From Hellea balneolensis DSM 19091 (GTDB lineage Bacteria; Pseudomonadota; Alphaproteobacteria; Caulobacterales; Maricaulaceae), in NCBI RefSeq assembly GCF_000428525.1, contig NZ_AUAC01000008.1:1-64000 (forward strand): 64,000 nt of DNA, given 5' to 3'. Below the pieces are notes generated by a model, which saw nothing but the letters and a program-made list of their open reading frames with translations, was not told the origin of the DNA and made no database searches. The translations under genes and the position numbers were made by a program. Below, piece after piece: positions 53,522-62,349 of this stretch (the stretch's first letter is position 1; every line of letters begins with the position of its first letter).

Positions 53522-55254
53522 TTTCGGGCCTCTAATTTACGAAATGACCAGCGCACGCGGTTACTGCGCGTTTCTCCGTCACTGTCGCAAAAAGCATGAC
53601 CGGAGATAATAATTTGCTGACATTTTACAGGCCGATGCCCTGCGCCCAAATAAACAGAATCCTCAAGGCTTAAGGGCCCGCCATCCGTGCGGAAACGCCA
53701 GCCCGCTTTGCCATTTTGAACTAATAATGCGCTTTGCTGATCTTGTGATAAGCTGACCCGAACATCAGGATGAAAATGAAAGCTGATTTGAAAAGGCTTC
53801 TCCGCATTACTAAGCGGCACAGCCCCTAAGGGCACAAATAAGCTGTCTTCGCCGCGAATGTCATCACCTTCTACAGACATATAAAACCGGCGGCGGTGAG
53901 AAAGCCCCGTCTCTTCGCGGTAGCCATCATGAGACGTTTCAAGCCACGTGCCTGAAACTTGTTCTTTGCGCGTTGCGCTCACCGAGCAAGCAGAAACAGC
54001 GACGGCTTCGCCCAGATATTTCGTCCCGAGGCCTTCTTTAAGAAGGCGCCCGGCTGATTGTTTATCCAGCGTGAGGCTGCTATGTGCGGCTGTTGCTCTG
54101 ACAGGTCTGCGAAAATTCAACGGCTGCCGCGCGTTCCATCCACAATTTACAACCAACCGTCCGATCTGGGTGGAAAGCTCAAAAGCCAGTGGGGCCAAAT
54201 GCGCCTGAGTATCAAAGGGGCGGGGGCTAGTTTCACCTGTATCGACCACCAAAACCGTACCTTCGGCTTCGATACGTTGATATCCCGTATGCGGGCAATA
54301 ACCAAAAGGCTTGGACGTTGTTTTAGGGGCTGCTTTTTTAAGCGTAGCAAGCCTAGCGAGGTCACATTCGCCGCTACCATTAAAACTCACAAGTTTTCCG
54401 TCAGCCGCTGTAAAAAACGGGACTATGGGAGCCAAACGGTCAATCGCGCGGCTCATGGCACGAGATCCTTCAACCCCGCGTGACTCCAGCATACTATCCA
54501 AAGTCAGCAATATTTCGAGCGCTTCTACGGCTTGAGCCGGTGAGCGGGAGATATGACCACCATCTGGCAGTATTTGAAGCTCTATTTCGTCGTCCAGCCA
54601 ATCAAGACCGCGGCCTAAAAATCCATCAGACTTATCTTTAAGCCGCGCTCCGCCCATCGCCAAAACCGCCGCGGCTTTCAGGCGTGAAAGCCCCGGACTT
54701 GTGCGGCGATATGTTTTGCGAAGACGTTTGAGCTGACGCAAGACCGAGGATCTGCGCAATTGCGCTGTTTCAGAAAGGTTATCACCACTCAGCAAGGGCG
54801 ACCAAACTGCTAGCCAATGAAATAATCTGTCTGACAATATATCCGGAGACCAGGCAAAATGGTTCCATTTTCCATAGACAGATATCCACTTATCAATGAG
54901 GCTTCTGGCCCGAATAGCCGCATTTTTGTCTTTGGACACCGCGAAATGATTTAGCCATGAAAACCCGTGTAGCCATGTTGCAAATCGTGTGGACGGCACA
55001 GCAACTGTCCAAGGGTCTCCCTGTCCGCCAACATCTAATGTCTGGCTGGCATAATCAAAATGGCCTTTAAGAAGGCTATCGGCTTTTTTCTTGTCTCCAT
55101 AAAGATAAGAGGGACGTATATCATGAAAAACGGTAGGTTTTCCCGCTGTCATATTCACGGCCCGTAGAGGTCCGCCCATATCGACAGCCCAGCGCTTATA
55201 ATGATAAATCGCCCCGGCCTTTAAAAGCTGTGATAACGGAATGCGCCGCGACAT
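53518..55254 (-). CDS. Heparinase II/III family protein
   Basis: 578 residues. An N-terminal alpha/alpha-toroid (about 60-330) includes FATWLHGFSWLNHF and NHFAWSPDILSDRLFHWLAVWSPLL. The C-terminal beta-sandwich has FGYCPHTGYQRIEAEGTVLVVDTGE and AHLAPLAFELSTQIGRLVVNCGW. The substrate is unknown, perhaps an exopolysaccharide or glycosaminoglycan-like polymer. No signal peptide is evident. In alphaproteobacteria this gene usually sits beside rsmB/purH. The MITE at 55272-55535 lies 17 bases upstream of its ATG, and no good ribosome-binding site is seen in that gap. Confidence 0.9.
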   Translation of the reverse strand: MSRRIPLSQLLKAGAIYHYKRWAVDMGGPLRAVNMTAGKPTVFHDIRPSYLYGDKKKADSLLKGHFDYASQTLDVGGQGDPWTVAVPSTRFATWLHGFSWLNHFAVSKDKNAAIRARSLIDKWISVYGKWNHFAWSPDILSDRLFHWLAVWSPLLSGDNLSETAQLRRSSVLRQLKRLRKTYRRTSPGLSRLKAAAVLAMGGARLKDKSDGFLGRGLDWLDDEIELQILPDGGHISRSPAQAVEALEILLTLDSMLESRGVEGSRAMSRAIDRLAPIVPFFTAADGKLVSFNGSGECDLARLATLKKAAPKTTSKPFGYCPHTGYQRIEAEGTVLVVDTGETSPRPFDTQAHLAPLAFELSTQIGRLVVNCGWNARQPLNFRRPVRATAAHSSLTLDKQSAGRLLKEGLGTKYLGEAVAVSACSVSATRKEQVSGTWLETSHDGYREETGLSHRRRFYMSVEGDDIRGEDSLFVPLGAVPLSNAEKPFQISFHFHPDVRVSLSQDQQSALLVQNGKAGWRFRTDGGPLSLEDSVYLGAGHRPVKCQQIIISGHAFCDSDGETRSNRVRWSFRKLEARK

Positions 55255-55271
55255 TATGGGATCCGACTCTA

Positions 55272-55535
55272 GGGTCTGTGGACAATTAAGGTTGAGTTAA
55301 GACGGGTACGATTTTGAACGAATTTGAGGCGCATACCGCAAGGTGGTGTTTGCACCACCGAGGATGTGCAACGTAAAAGTCGTTCGAAAGCGCCCCGCCG
55401 CGTAGCGGTATGGACAAAATCACCTATTTTGTCGTCGAAAACCCTCGCCGTGCGGACGCACGCCTTCGAATTTTCTTCTAAAACTATGTGATTTTGTCTC
55501 ATATCTTAATCTTAACCTTAATTGTCCACAGACCC
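55272..55535. mobile_element. MITE-like element with terminal inverted repeats and TA duplication
   Basis: The outer 22 bases are perfect inverted repeats (GGGTCTGTGGACAATTAAGG and two more) and the match continues imperfectly to about 31. The element is flanked on both sides by TA (left flank CTCTA, right flank TAAGC), as expected for a TA target duplication (IS630/Tc1-type or related). It is 264 bases with no transposase, so non-autonomous. The inside carries a GGTGGTG/CACCACC hairpin and a chance 77-codon minus-strand frame. It lies between rpe (5 bases) and the heparinase gene (17 bases). Confidence 0.82.
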
Positions 55536-55540
55536 TAAGC

Positions 55541-56224
55541 TTAAGCGACCTTTGAGGTCGCCATGGATTGATGTCTTAATGCCGCTATGTTTTCAGAATA
55601 ACTTCCCGTGCCTTTAAACACGGCACTGCCAGCCACAAGTGCTGTAGCGCCCGCCGCAATACATTGCTGTGATGTAACAGGGTTCACACCGCCATCAACT
55701 TCTAGGATGATATCCCGTCCGCTGGCCTTTATTTTATCGGCCAATATTTTTATTTTATCCAATTGAGACGAAATAAAGCTCTGACCTCCAAAACCCGGAT
55801 TTACGCTCATCACCAAGATAAGGTCCAGCTCATCAATAACAGGATCAACAACATCGGGATGGGTGCCGGGATTAAGAACCAATCCCGCTTTTGCCCCGCC
55901 GGCCTTAATCGCTTGAAGTGTGCGGTGTAGATGCGGCCCAGCATCGGGATGAACACTCACATAATCAGCCCCGGCATCAATAAAAGCCTGGATCAGTGGG
56001 TCTGCAGGCGCGATCATAAGATGCACGTCAAAAGGTTTTTCGGTGTGGGGTTTTAGAGCCTTTACGACCATTGGCCCTATGGTCAGGTTTGGCACATAAT
56101 GACCGTCCATGACGTCAATATGAATCATATCCGCACCTGCCGCATCAATAGCGCGAACTTCAGCACCGAGATCCGCAAAATCAGCTGATAAAATGGATGG
56201 AGATATAAGAATGTTGTTTGGCAT
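55541..56224 (-). CDS. rpe: Ribulose-phosphate 3-epimerase
   Basis: 227 residues from ATG 56224 (ATG 56233 is also possible; the frame runs to 56272 without clear signals). Metal-site blocks are [47 protein letters not shown], and the C-terminal [29 protein letters not shown]. It interconverts ribulose-5-P and xylulose-5-P in the pentose phosphate pathway. Its stop codon is 5 bases from the MITE edge. Confidence 0.95.
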   Translation of the reverse strand: MPNNILISPSILSADFADLGAEVRAIDAAGADMIHIDVMDGHYVPNLTIGPMVVKALKPHTEKPFDVHLMIAPADPLIQAFIDAGADYVSVHPDAGPHLHRTLQAIKAGGAKAGLVLNPGTHPDVVDPVIDELDLILVMSVNPGFGGQSFISSQLDKIKILADKIKASGRDIILEVDGGVNPVTSQQCIAAGATALVAGSAVFKGTGSYSENIAALRHQSMATSKVA

Positions 56225-56284
56225 AAGGTTCATTATCAGCCGCGCTGCACCTAAGCAAGCGGAGTCGCTCATTGAGCGAACCCA

Positions 56285-56322
56285 TAAAAAAACCCACCGC
56301 GGTCAGAGCCGGGCGGGTTTTT
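56285..56322 (-). terminator. Terminator of the cysteine-motif secreted protein gene
   Basis: On the minus strand AAACCCGCC pairs with GGTGGGTTT around a loop containing GGCTCTGACC, then a T run. It is 16 bases after the stop of the gene ending at 56338. Confidence 0.82.
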
Positions 56323-56337
56323 AAAATTTAGGCCAAA

Positions 56338-57180
56338 TTACTTACGAATTGGCAGATAATCTGTCGCTGTGTAAGTGCCTTCAGACGTGTAACCGTAAGA
56401 TGGAGCTGTCGTAGCCGCATCACCGGTGTAAAGCTCAACTGAGCTTCCTGTATAAGATGATACAGATCCGCCCTGCATACATGTGCCATCAGACTGGGCC
56501 GTCGTGCCAGCTGGGCAATTTGCCGGAGCCGTTGTGCTTGAGCTGTAAGTGGAGGATGAGCTGAAGCTGTCATATGTACCAGGAAGCGTCGGTGCTGAAT
56601 AGCTTGTAGACCCTTGCAAACATGTTCCGTCTGATTGAGCCGTCGTTCCAGCCGGACAATCTGCAGGCATAGATGACGTCATTGACGAAGATGAAGAATA
56701 TGATGTTGAACTACCATAGCTACCTGTCGGCGCTGCATAAGTCGTTGAAGAGCCGTAGCTAGACTGCATACATGTGCCGTCTGATTGGGCTGTTGTTCCG
56801 GCGGGGCAGTTTGCTGGCGCTTGCGTGTAAGTCGGCGCGGGCGCAGCATAAGTCGGAGCCGCCTGATACTGAACCGGAGCCGGCTGTGTATAGACAGTTG
56901 TCGGCTGAGGTGCACAAGTGCCCATTTGAGCGCAATCAACATAGATAGGGCCCGGCGCCACATGCATTGGAGCAGAATGTGTTACCGTGTTACCATAACG
57001 TGAGGATGTTTGACCCATCGGCGCAGGCGCTACGCAGGCCTGGCCACAATTGCGGCCGCTTTCGTAATCATAGACGTTAGCATAACGCGAAGATTGCGCA
57101 TTTGCAGACGCTGTCACTGACAGGCCCGCTAGAGTCATCGCAGCAATTGCGCTGGACTTTAAGATTGTGTTCGTGCTCAT
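56338..57180 (-). CDS. Secreted Ser/Thr/Tyr/Pro-rich protein with three CPAGTTAQ cysteine motifs
   Basis: 280 residues from ATG 57180, with GGGAGG 6 bases upstream. A signal peptide (about 1-29) precedes a low-complexity mature protein rich in Ser, Thr, Tyr, Pro and Gly. Three near-identical motifs CPAGTTAQSDGTC (C125-C137, C175-C187, C222-C234) are spaced by 35-50 residues of Ser/Tyr-rich linker. A further CxxxC-type pair (NCGQACV) lies near the start. Each C-x11-C likely forms one small disulfide loop. The motif also ends the 13.5 kb Lys/Met-rich protein. It is probably an extracellular or envelope protein. No enzyme domain. Confidence 0.82.
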   Translation of the reverse strand: MSTNTILKSSAIAAMTLAGLSVTASANAQSSRYANVYDYESGRNCGQACVAPAPMGQTSSRYGNTVTHSAPMHVAPGPIYVDCAQMGTCAPQPTTVYTQPAPVQYQAAPTYAAPAPTYTQAPANCPAGTTAQSDGTCMQSSYGSSTTYAAPTGSYGSSTSYSSSSSMTSSMPADCPAGTTAQSDGTCLQGSTSYSAPTLPGTYDSFSSSSTYSSSTTAPANCPAGTTAQSDGTCMQGGSVSSYTGSSVELYTGDAATTAPSYGYTSEGTYTATDYLPIRK

Positions 57181-57267
57181 TCGGAGCCTCCCATATTGAA
57201 ACATTACAAAGCTCAGTTGCAAAGAATAGACCAAAACAAGGTTAATGTAGCCTTACTTTAGCAGTTT

Positions 57268-58608
57268 TTATTCTTCGCGCCCAAGCTGCGCCATAAAAAA
57301 GCCGTCCATACCCCCCTTATCCTCCAGATAATATGGTAAGGACCTTAAGCCGCCTTTGAAAAATGAAGCCTCAGGCAGAGCCAATTCAGGCGTCTCTAAA
57401 ATCGGAATAAGGCGAAATTCCGGCACGTTTTGTAAAAATTTATCTACGCGCGGCTGTCCTTCAACAGGTTGCAGCGAACAAGTACAATAAAAAAGCGTGC
57501 CGCCGGGGGCCGTAAACTGTCCTGCTTTGGGCAATAACTTATCTTGTAGGCGAACAAGATTAGAAACGTCTTTGGGAGTTTTATTATAAAGAACGTCGGG
57601 GTGACGCCTGAATGTGCCTGTGGCCGAACAGGGCGCATCAAGCAAAACAATGTCAAATTCAGCTGCTTTGGGAGACCATTCGAGCGCATCCGCACAAATA
57701 ATTTCGGCCTCTAATTTCGTCCGGAATAAATTATCCTCAAGCCGCTTTAGACGCGCCTCAGATTTATCCACAGACGTCACAATTGCGCCTTTGGCGGCAA
57801 GTTGGAGTGTCTTACCGCCCGGGGCCGCACAAAGATCAAGTACGCGTTTCCCCCTAACATCCCTTAGCAATTGCACTGGCAGACTTGCTGCAATATCCTG
57901 TGCCCACCATTCTCCGTGCTCAAATCCCTCCAGCGCTGTGACATCACCGATTTTGCTGAGCCTAACAGTCTCGGCTCCTATTTTGATGCCTCCCAGTTTT
58001 TCAGCCCATCCGGCCGCATCGGACTTAACTGTAAGATCAAGAATAGGATCTTTCATAAGCTGGACAGCCATTTTTCGCCCGGCTTGACGACCGTAGACAC
58101 GTTCCCATTCCCCTCTAAGCCATCCCGGAATATTGACCTTGGGAGGCTGCGAACCCGCATATTTCTGGCCCTCTTTAACAATATTACGCAAAACAGCATT
58201 GGCCATATTGGCAAAGCCCTTTGAAGAGCCGCGTGATTTCAGCATCGCGACCGTCTCGCCCACAGCTGCATGAGGCGGCGTTCCCAGATATAAGAGCTGT
58301 GCGGTGGCCGTTTGCAAAGCAGCATAGACCAGCTTTGTAGGCCGTTGACGCACAAATGGTTTTAAGGCAGCATCAATTTGGCCCATGCGCCGAAATGTCG
58401 TGGCCGCGATTAATCTCGCAAAAGCGCGGTCGCGAGGCTCCAAAGTTTGATAATCGGTCTGCCCTGCCAAAACCTGTTCCAGTGGGTTATTGTTCTCTAA
58501 AACCTCTTTGACCGCAAAAGCCGCGACCCGTCGCGATGTCAATGCATTGCTATCTCGGGGAGCCAGCCTACTCTCGGTAGAGCTTTTTAGTGTGTCTTTT
58601 TCTGCCAT
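57268..58608 (-). CDS. rsmB: 16S rRNA (cytosine-967-C5)-methyltransferase RsmB
   Basis: 446 residues. The N-terminal NusB-like domain (RVAAFAVKEVLENNNPLEQVLAGQTDYQTLEPRDRAFARLIAATTFRR) is followed by a SAM-binding domain with VLDLCAAPGGKTLQLAAKG. The catalytic DAPCSATGTFRRHPD and the second Cys motif FYCTCSLQPVEG are both present. It methylates 16S rRNA C967. It heads the rsmB-rpe-heparinase-purH group, with the cysteine-motif secreted gene now lying between rsmB and rpe. Confidence 0.94.
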   Translation of the reverse strand: MAEKDTLKSSTESRLAPRDSNALTSRRVAAFAVKEVLENNNPLEQVLAGQTDYQTLEPRDRAFARLIAATTFRRMGQIDAALKPFVRQRPTKLVYAALQTATAQLLYLGTPPHAAVGETVAMLKSRGSSKGFANMANAVLRNIVKEGQKYAGSQPPKVNIPGWLRGEWERVYGRQAGRKMAVQLMKDPILDLTVKSDAAGWAEKLGGIKIGAETVRLSKIGDVTALEGFEHGEWWAQDIAASLPVQLLRDVRGKRVLDLCAAPGGKTLQLAAKGAIVTSVDKSEARLKRLEDNLFRTKLEAEIICADALEWSPKAAEFDIVLLDAPCSATGTFRRHPDVLYNKTPKDVSNLVRLQDKLLPKAGQFTAPGGTLFYCTCSLQPVEGQPRVDKFLQNVPEFRLIPILETPELALPEASFFKGGLRSLPYYLEDKGGMDGFFMAQLGREE

Positions 58609-58804
58609 GGCGCGCCCCTACATCAAAAACAGCAGCACGTCACGGCGTTAAACATAGTAAATGAATTCCAAAGACGGGCTTAATCAATTTCTAAGGCTCA
58701 TAGTGTATCAACATGGTTCACATGCATCGGGAGAGGTCTTGGCGCGTGTGAGGTCAAGCGGTAATAGGTTTGACGAATAGCATCGGGACGGCTAGCTCGC
58801 GCGT

Positions 58805-59005
58805 ATGAACACTATGATTGAGCATGCTGCCCCCGGAAAAAAGCTAAGCCCAGCCGCAAAGCGGGCTTTAGAAGAAGCTGCCGAGCGCCGCAAGGCACAA
58901 GAGAAGCTTGATGCTAATCGTCCCCCTGAAACTGCCGGACCAAAAGGTGCGGAACCCACGCGCTTCGGCGATTGGGAACGCGGCGGGATTGCCTACGACT
59001 TTTAG
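58805..59005 (+). CDS. DUF1674/SDHAF4-like protein
   Basis: 66 residues. The C-terminal EPTRFGDWERGGIAYDF is the hallmark of DUF1674, the bacterial counterpart of the succinate dehydrogenase assembly factor SDHAF4, which helps FAD insertion or protects the flavoprotein subunit. The N-terminal part is charged (AAKRALEEAAERRKAQEKLDANRP). Divergent from rsmB, an arrangement common in alphaproteobacteria. The 196-base gap before it holds no evident structure. Confidence 0.88.
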   Translation: MNTMIEHAAPGKKLSPAAKRALEEAAERRKAQEKLDANRPPETAGPKGAEPTRFGDWERGGIAYDF

Positions 59006-59111
59006 GTCCCTCGCCTTTTTCGCATCACTAAAAGAGTAATGCCCTGCCGAAGGTAGGGTGAATGAGGTGGAATTTATGGGCCTTTGCCCGAAAAACGTGG
59101 GAGACGCAAAA

Positions 59112-60176
59112 ATGCGTATCAAGTTTAAAATATTAGCGGCTATCAGCAGCTTAAGCCTGGCAGCCTTTGCAAGCCCAGCACTTGCAGGAGGGTGCATGAA
59201 CGGCGCGCCAAACTGCAATATGGGCGTCAAAGTTATTCCGTCATCCCCCGCACAATTCGGGCCTATGACAGTACATACCGCACATCCTATGGGTCATTTG
59301 CGTCAAGTTGATTTTCAGCGTGCGCCGAATGTGTCTATAACGCGCGTTCATGGTATGGGGCCAACAGCCAGTCTTTCAGATGCGCCTAGCGGATTCACAA
59401 ATGGATGTTTTCCGACATCGACCAATTATTGCCGATCAGATGTCGGTACGCCCGTCTCAGTTGAGATGGCCCCACAACCTGTTATAGCTCAGCCCGTTGT
59501 GGCTCAGCCATATGTAGCACCTGCGCCTCAGCCAATGCGCACAGTGATTGGCCAAGGTTATGACGCATCGAAATTTGCGCCGCGCCAATATGGGGACAAT
59601 ACGTTTACGCCGGGCATCGTACATGCACCGACATCATATGTGGATCGTTCGCCAAACAATGCACAGGCCGCGCTTAATTCGGGCCGCGCTGTCGCGCAAC
59701 CTCTCGCTAATGGCGGTATGACGCCGGCTTATGGCATGACGACGCCTCTCCAAGCCGCGCCTATGCAGCAACGTGTTGTTACGCTTCCGGGCACAATGGC
59801 CCCTAATGTGGGTGTGGGAATGGGTATGAGAATGGCGCCGGCTATGCCAATGGCCCGACCCGTAGCAATGGGCCGTCAAGCAACAGCCCCTGTTCTGACA
59901 CAGAACGGCACATATGCCTCTAATGTCGGGACGGACGGCTCTTACTGGGAGAAAGTCTCAGGCCCGACCATGTTTGGCAACACAATGGCAACGCAAGTTA
60001 TTTGTAAACGTAAACTACCAACACAAGTGGTCAACCCGGTTGTGAACGTGCCTTATGCTGTGCCAACGCCTGTTCCGACATGCGGTCCTGCAACTGGCGG
60101 GGCTCACCCTCACCAAGGGCATCAGCACCCGAATTACGCGCTTTACGGCCATCCTCAGGGGCGTTGGACTCAGTAA
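59112..60176 (+). CDS. Secreted Pro/Met/Ala-rich protein of unknown function
   Basis: 354 residues from ATG 59112 (GGGAG about 8 bases upstream; the frame opens at 59058). The signal peptide is about MRIKFKILAAISSLSLAAFASPALA. The mature protein is rich in Met, Pro, Ala and His with repetitive tracts (EMAPQPVIAQPVVAQPYVAPAPQPM; GMRMAPAMPMARPVAMG). Cysteines are at GGCMNGAPNCNMG, FTNGCFPTSTNYC, VICK and TCGP. The end is His-rich (GGAHPHQGHQHPNYALYGH). It resembles the other low-complexity secreted proteins here in style but lacks the CPAGTTAQ motif. No family is known. Confidence 0.8.
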   Translation: MRIKFKILAAISSLSLAAFASPALAGGCMNGAPNCNMGVKVIPSSPAQFGPMTVHTAHPMGHLRQVDFQRAPNVSITRVHGMGPTASLSDAPSGFTNGCFPTSTNYCRSDVGTPVSVEMAPQPVIAQPVVAQPYVAPAPQPMRTVIGQGYDASKFAPRQYGDNTFTPGIVHAPTSYVDRSPNNAQAALNSGRAVAQPLANGGMTPAYGMTTPLQAAPMQQRVVTLPGTMAPNVGVGMGMRMAPAMPMARPVAMGRQATAPVLTQNGTYASNVGTDGSYWEKVSGPTMFGNTMATQVICKRKLPTQVVNPVVNVPYAVPTPVPTCGPATGGAHPHQGHQHPNYALYGHPQGRWTQ

Positions 60177-60221
60177 TAATAATTAAAACACTGTCTTCTT
60201 TATCGTGGGGAAGACCTGAAG

Positions 60222-60257
60222 AAAGCGGCTCTCACATGGATGTGAAGGCCGCTTTTT
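60222..60257 (+). terminator. Rho-independent terminator of the Pro/Met-rich gene
   Basis: AAAGCGGC pairs with GCCGCTTT, with an inner TTCACAT-like stem, followed by TT. It is 46 bases after the stop. Confidence 0.82.
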
Positions 60258-60278
60258 AGTTTGAATTACAAATAGTCT

Positions 60279-60313
60279 CTCAAAAAACGACTAAGAGTGT
60301 CGATTTTTTTGAG
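60279..60313 (-). terminator. Terminator of lysC, possibly two-way
   Basis: CTCAAAAAACGAC and GTCGATTTTTTTGAG form a stem with long A/T arms around a 7-base loop. On the minus strand it follows the lysC stop by about 30 bases and ends in a T run. Confidence 0.7.
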
Positions 60314-60343
60314 GCTTTTTTATTTTTTGAGATGCAATTCAAA

Positions 60344-61630
60344 CTAAGGTGCACTCACCTTAAGCGGCCCGGCCTCGTGCAATTCAAAGGCATTGTGAAG
60401 TGCCCTCACCGCGAGCTCAGTATATTCCGCGTCGATCAGCACGGAAATTTTAATTTCGGATGTCGCGATAACCTCTATATTAATGCCCCGTTCTGCCAAG
60501 GCTTCGAACATGGTTTGCGCCACTCCAGTATGACTGCGCATGCCAATGCCGACGACAGAAACTTTAGTCACATTATCATCAGATTTAATATCACCAAACC
60601 CGATTATATCTTTCGAAGCTTCCAAAGCTTTGAGCGCCTTATCAAGATCCCGCTTACCGACGGTAAAGGTCAAATTCGCTTTATTATCAGAGCGCGAAAT
60701 CCCTTGGACGATCATATCCACAATAATATTGGCATCTGACATCGCGCCGCAGACTTTGGCGACCATACCCGGCGTATCAGCCAAGCTAAGCAATGTGATT
60801 TGAGCTTCGTCGCGCGAATAGGCGACCCCTGAGACAACACGTTCTTCCATGGTTTCATCCTCGTTACAAACTAGAGTTCCGGGGTTTACGTCCCCGGCTT
60901 CGGCCATCGACGTCAGAACGCGGATAGGCAGATTATAATTCATAGCCAATTCGACAGAGCGGGTTTGCAGAACCTTGGCCCCTAAGGACGCCAGCTCCAA
61001 CATCTCCTCAAATGCGATGCGGTTTAGCCGTCTGGCATCTTTGGCAATACGCGGGTCTGTTGTGTAGATACCATCCACATCGGTATAAATATCACATCGG
61101 TCCGCCTTTAGCGCTACGGCCAGAGCCACAGCCGATGTATCTGATCCGCCTCGGCCCAATGTCGAAATACGGCCATCATCACTGATGCCTTGGAAACCAG
61201 CGACGACGGCTACATTTCCACTTTCCATAGAAGGGCCGATGGCCGAACTTTCAATTTCAGCGATGCGAGCTTTTGAGTGGGCCATATCTGTGCGCAACGG
61301 GATTTGCCATCCAAGCCAGGACCGGGCTTTAACGCCGCGGCGGCGAAGGGCAATTGAGAGTAATCCGGATGTGACTTGCTCGCCCGTGGCAACAATAGAA
61401 TCATATTCGTCTTCAATCGCGCCGCCATGAACATCTTCATTACCGATACGGTCAGCATCAAGTTCATCGACAAGCCCAACAAGACGGTTTGTCTCGCCGG
61501 ACATGGCGGAAACAACTACAGCCACTTCATGGCCGGCTTTGACCTCAGCTTCAACCAATCTGGAGACATGACGAATACGTTCCAAATTGGCAACAGATGT
61601 GCCCCCGAATTTCATGACGATACGCGCCAT
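60344..61630 (-). CDS. lysC: Aspartate kinase
   Basis: 428 residues. The kinase domain begins MARIVMKFGGTSVAN, with VVVSAMSGETNRLV, GRGGSDTSAVALAVAL and YTDVDGIYTTDPRI. Two C-terminal ACT domains (ITLLSLADTPGMVAKVCGAM; VSVVGIGMRSHTGVAQTMFEALAERGINIEVIATSEIKISVLID) mediate lysine/threonine feedback. It phosphorylates aspartate for lysine, threonine and methionine synthesis. The 203 bases upstream show no clear regulatory motif. Confidence 0.96.
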   Translation of the reverse strand: MARIVMKFGGTSVANLERIRHVSRLVEAEVKAGHEVAVVVSAMSGETNRLVGLVDELDADRIGNEDVHGGAIEDEYDSIVATGEQVTSGLLSIALRRRGVKARSWLGWQIPLRTDMAHSKARIAEIESSAIGPSMESGNVAVVAGFQGISDDGRISTLGRGGSDTSAVALAVALKADRCDIYTDVDGIYTTDPRIAKDARRLNRIAFEEMLELASLGAKVLQTRSVELAMNYNLPIRVLTSMAEAGDVNPGTLVCNEDETMEERVVSGVAYSRDEAQITLLSLADTPGMVAKVCGAMSDANIIVDMIVQGISRSDNKANLTFTVGKRDLDKALKALEASKDIIGFGDIKSDDNVTKVSVVGIGMRSHTGVAQTMFEALAERGINIEVIATSEIKISVLIDAEYTELAVRALHNAFELHEAGPLKVSAP

Positions 61631-61833
61631 TGGTAAACCCTCATTAAATAATCGCGCTACATACGCGCACAGGGATTTTTTTCAAGAGAAAGAATTTATT
61701 CGCCTAAAGAGCTTATAAGCCCCGCGTAACATTTGGCACTGGGGTTATCATCAAGATACCTCAGGACTTGAAAATCCAGCAGGGTATATTTCAAGCGGCG
61801 TTAAGCTGACGGAAGGCCGCCCTAATCAAAAGT

Positions 61834-62226
61834 CTAAGCTGCGTGTTGAGCGTCGCCCGTTTTGTGCTTACGCCTGTTCAGCCTTTCGGACACGTAATCC
61901 CGGACATCCGATTTGTTCATAATCGCTGTCACGCCAAGGTCTTCAGCGCTTTTAAGGTGTTGGCTTGAAATACAAGATGATATGATAATAATTTTAGCCT
62001 TGCCGCATAAGGGTTTTAGCAGTGGCAGTGTTTCAAGAGCGTTTTTAAACGGCGTAAAACGATCATCTAAAAAGATATAGTCATATGTTTCAGAGCCAAG
62101 CGCCGCTTTAGCGGTATCAATATCAAGTGCGCTTGTGAGCATAACGGGACCTCCGATACCTGCTGTTATATAGCAGTTCAGGATTTTATGCTCTATAGCG
62201 TCGTCATCTATCAATAAAAGTTTCAT
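61834..62226 (-). CDS. Single-domain response regulator
   Basis: 130 residues from ATG 62226 (a GTG one codon earlier is also open). The receiver fold has LLLIDDDAIEHKIL (acidic pair), phosphoacceptor Asp in YDYIFLDDRFTPF, IIIISSCISSQHLK (Ser in place of Thr at the switch position) and the conserved Lys in IMNKSD. There is no output domain. It follows the histidine kinase in the same direction 121 bases on, so it is the likely partner. Confidence 0.9.
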   Translation of the reverse strand: MKLLLIDDDAIEHKILNCYITAGIGGPVMLTSALDIDTAKAALGSETYDYIFLDDRFTPFKNALETLPLLKPLCGKAKIIIISSCISSQHLKSAEDLGVTAIMNKSDVRDYVSERLNRRKHKTGDAQHAA

Positions 62227-62349
62227 CACAACCTACATTCTTATAGGAAGAGGATAGTATGTTTGCGTTACGAATAAGCAAAAAAACACGGTTAAAATTG
62301 GTTTAAATTTAAGGCTGAATGTCCACTATAACGGCTTTTTACAGCTCGC

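Noticed and set aside
55269-55502. 77-codon minus-strand frame inside the MITE
   Set aside because: It covers nearly the whole mobile element including one terminal repeat and resembles no transposase; most likely chance.
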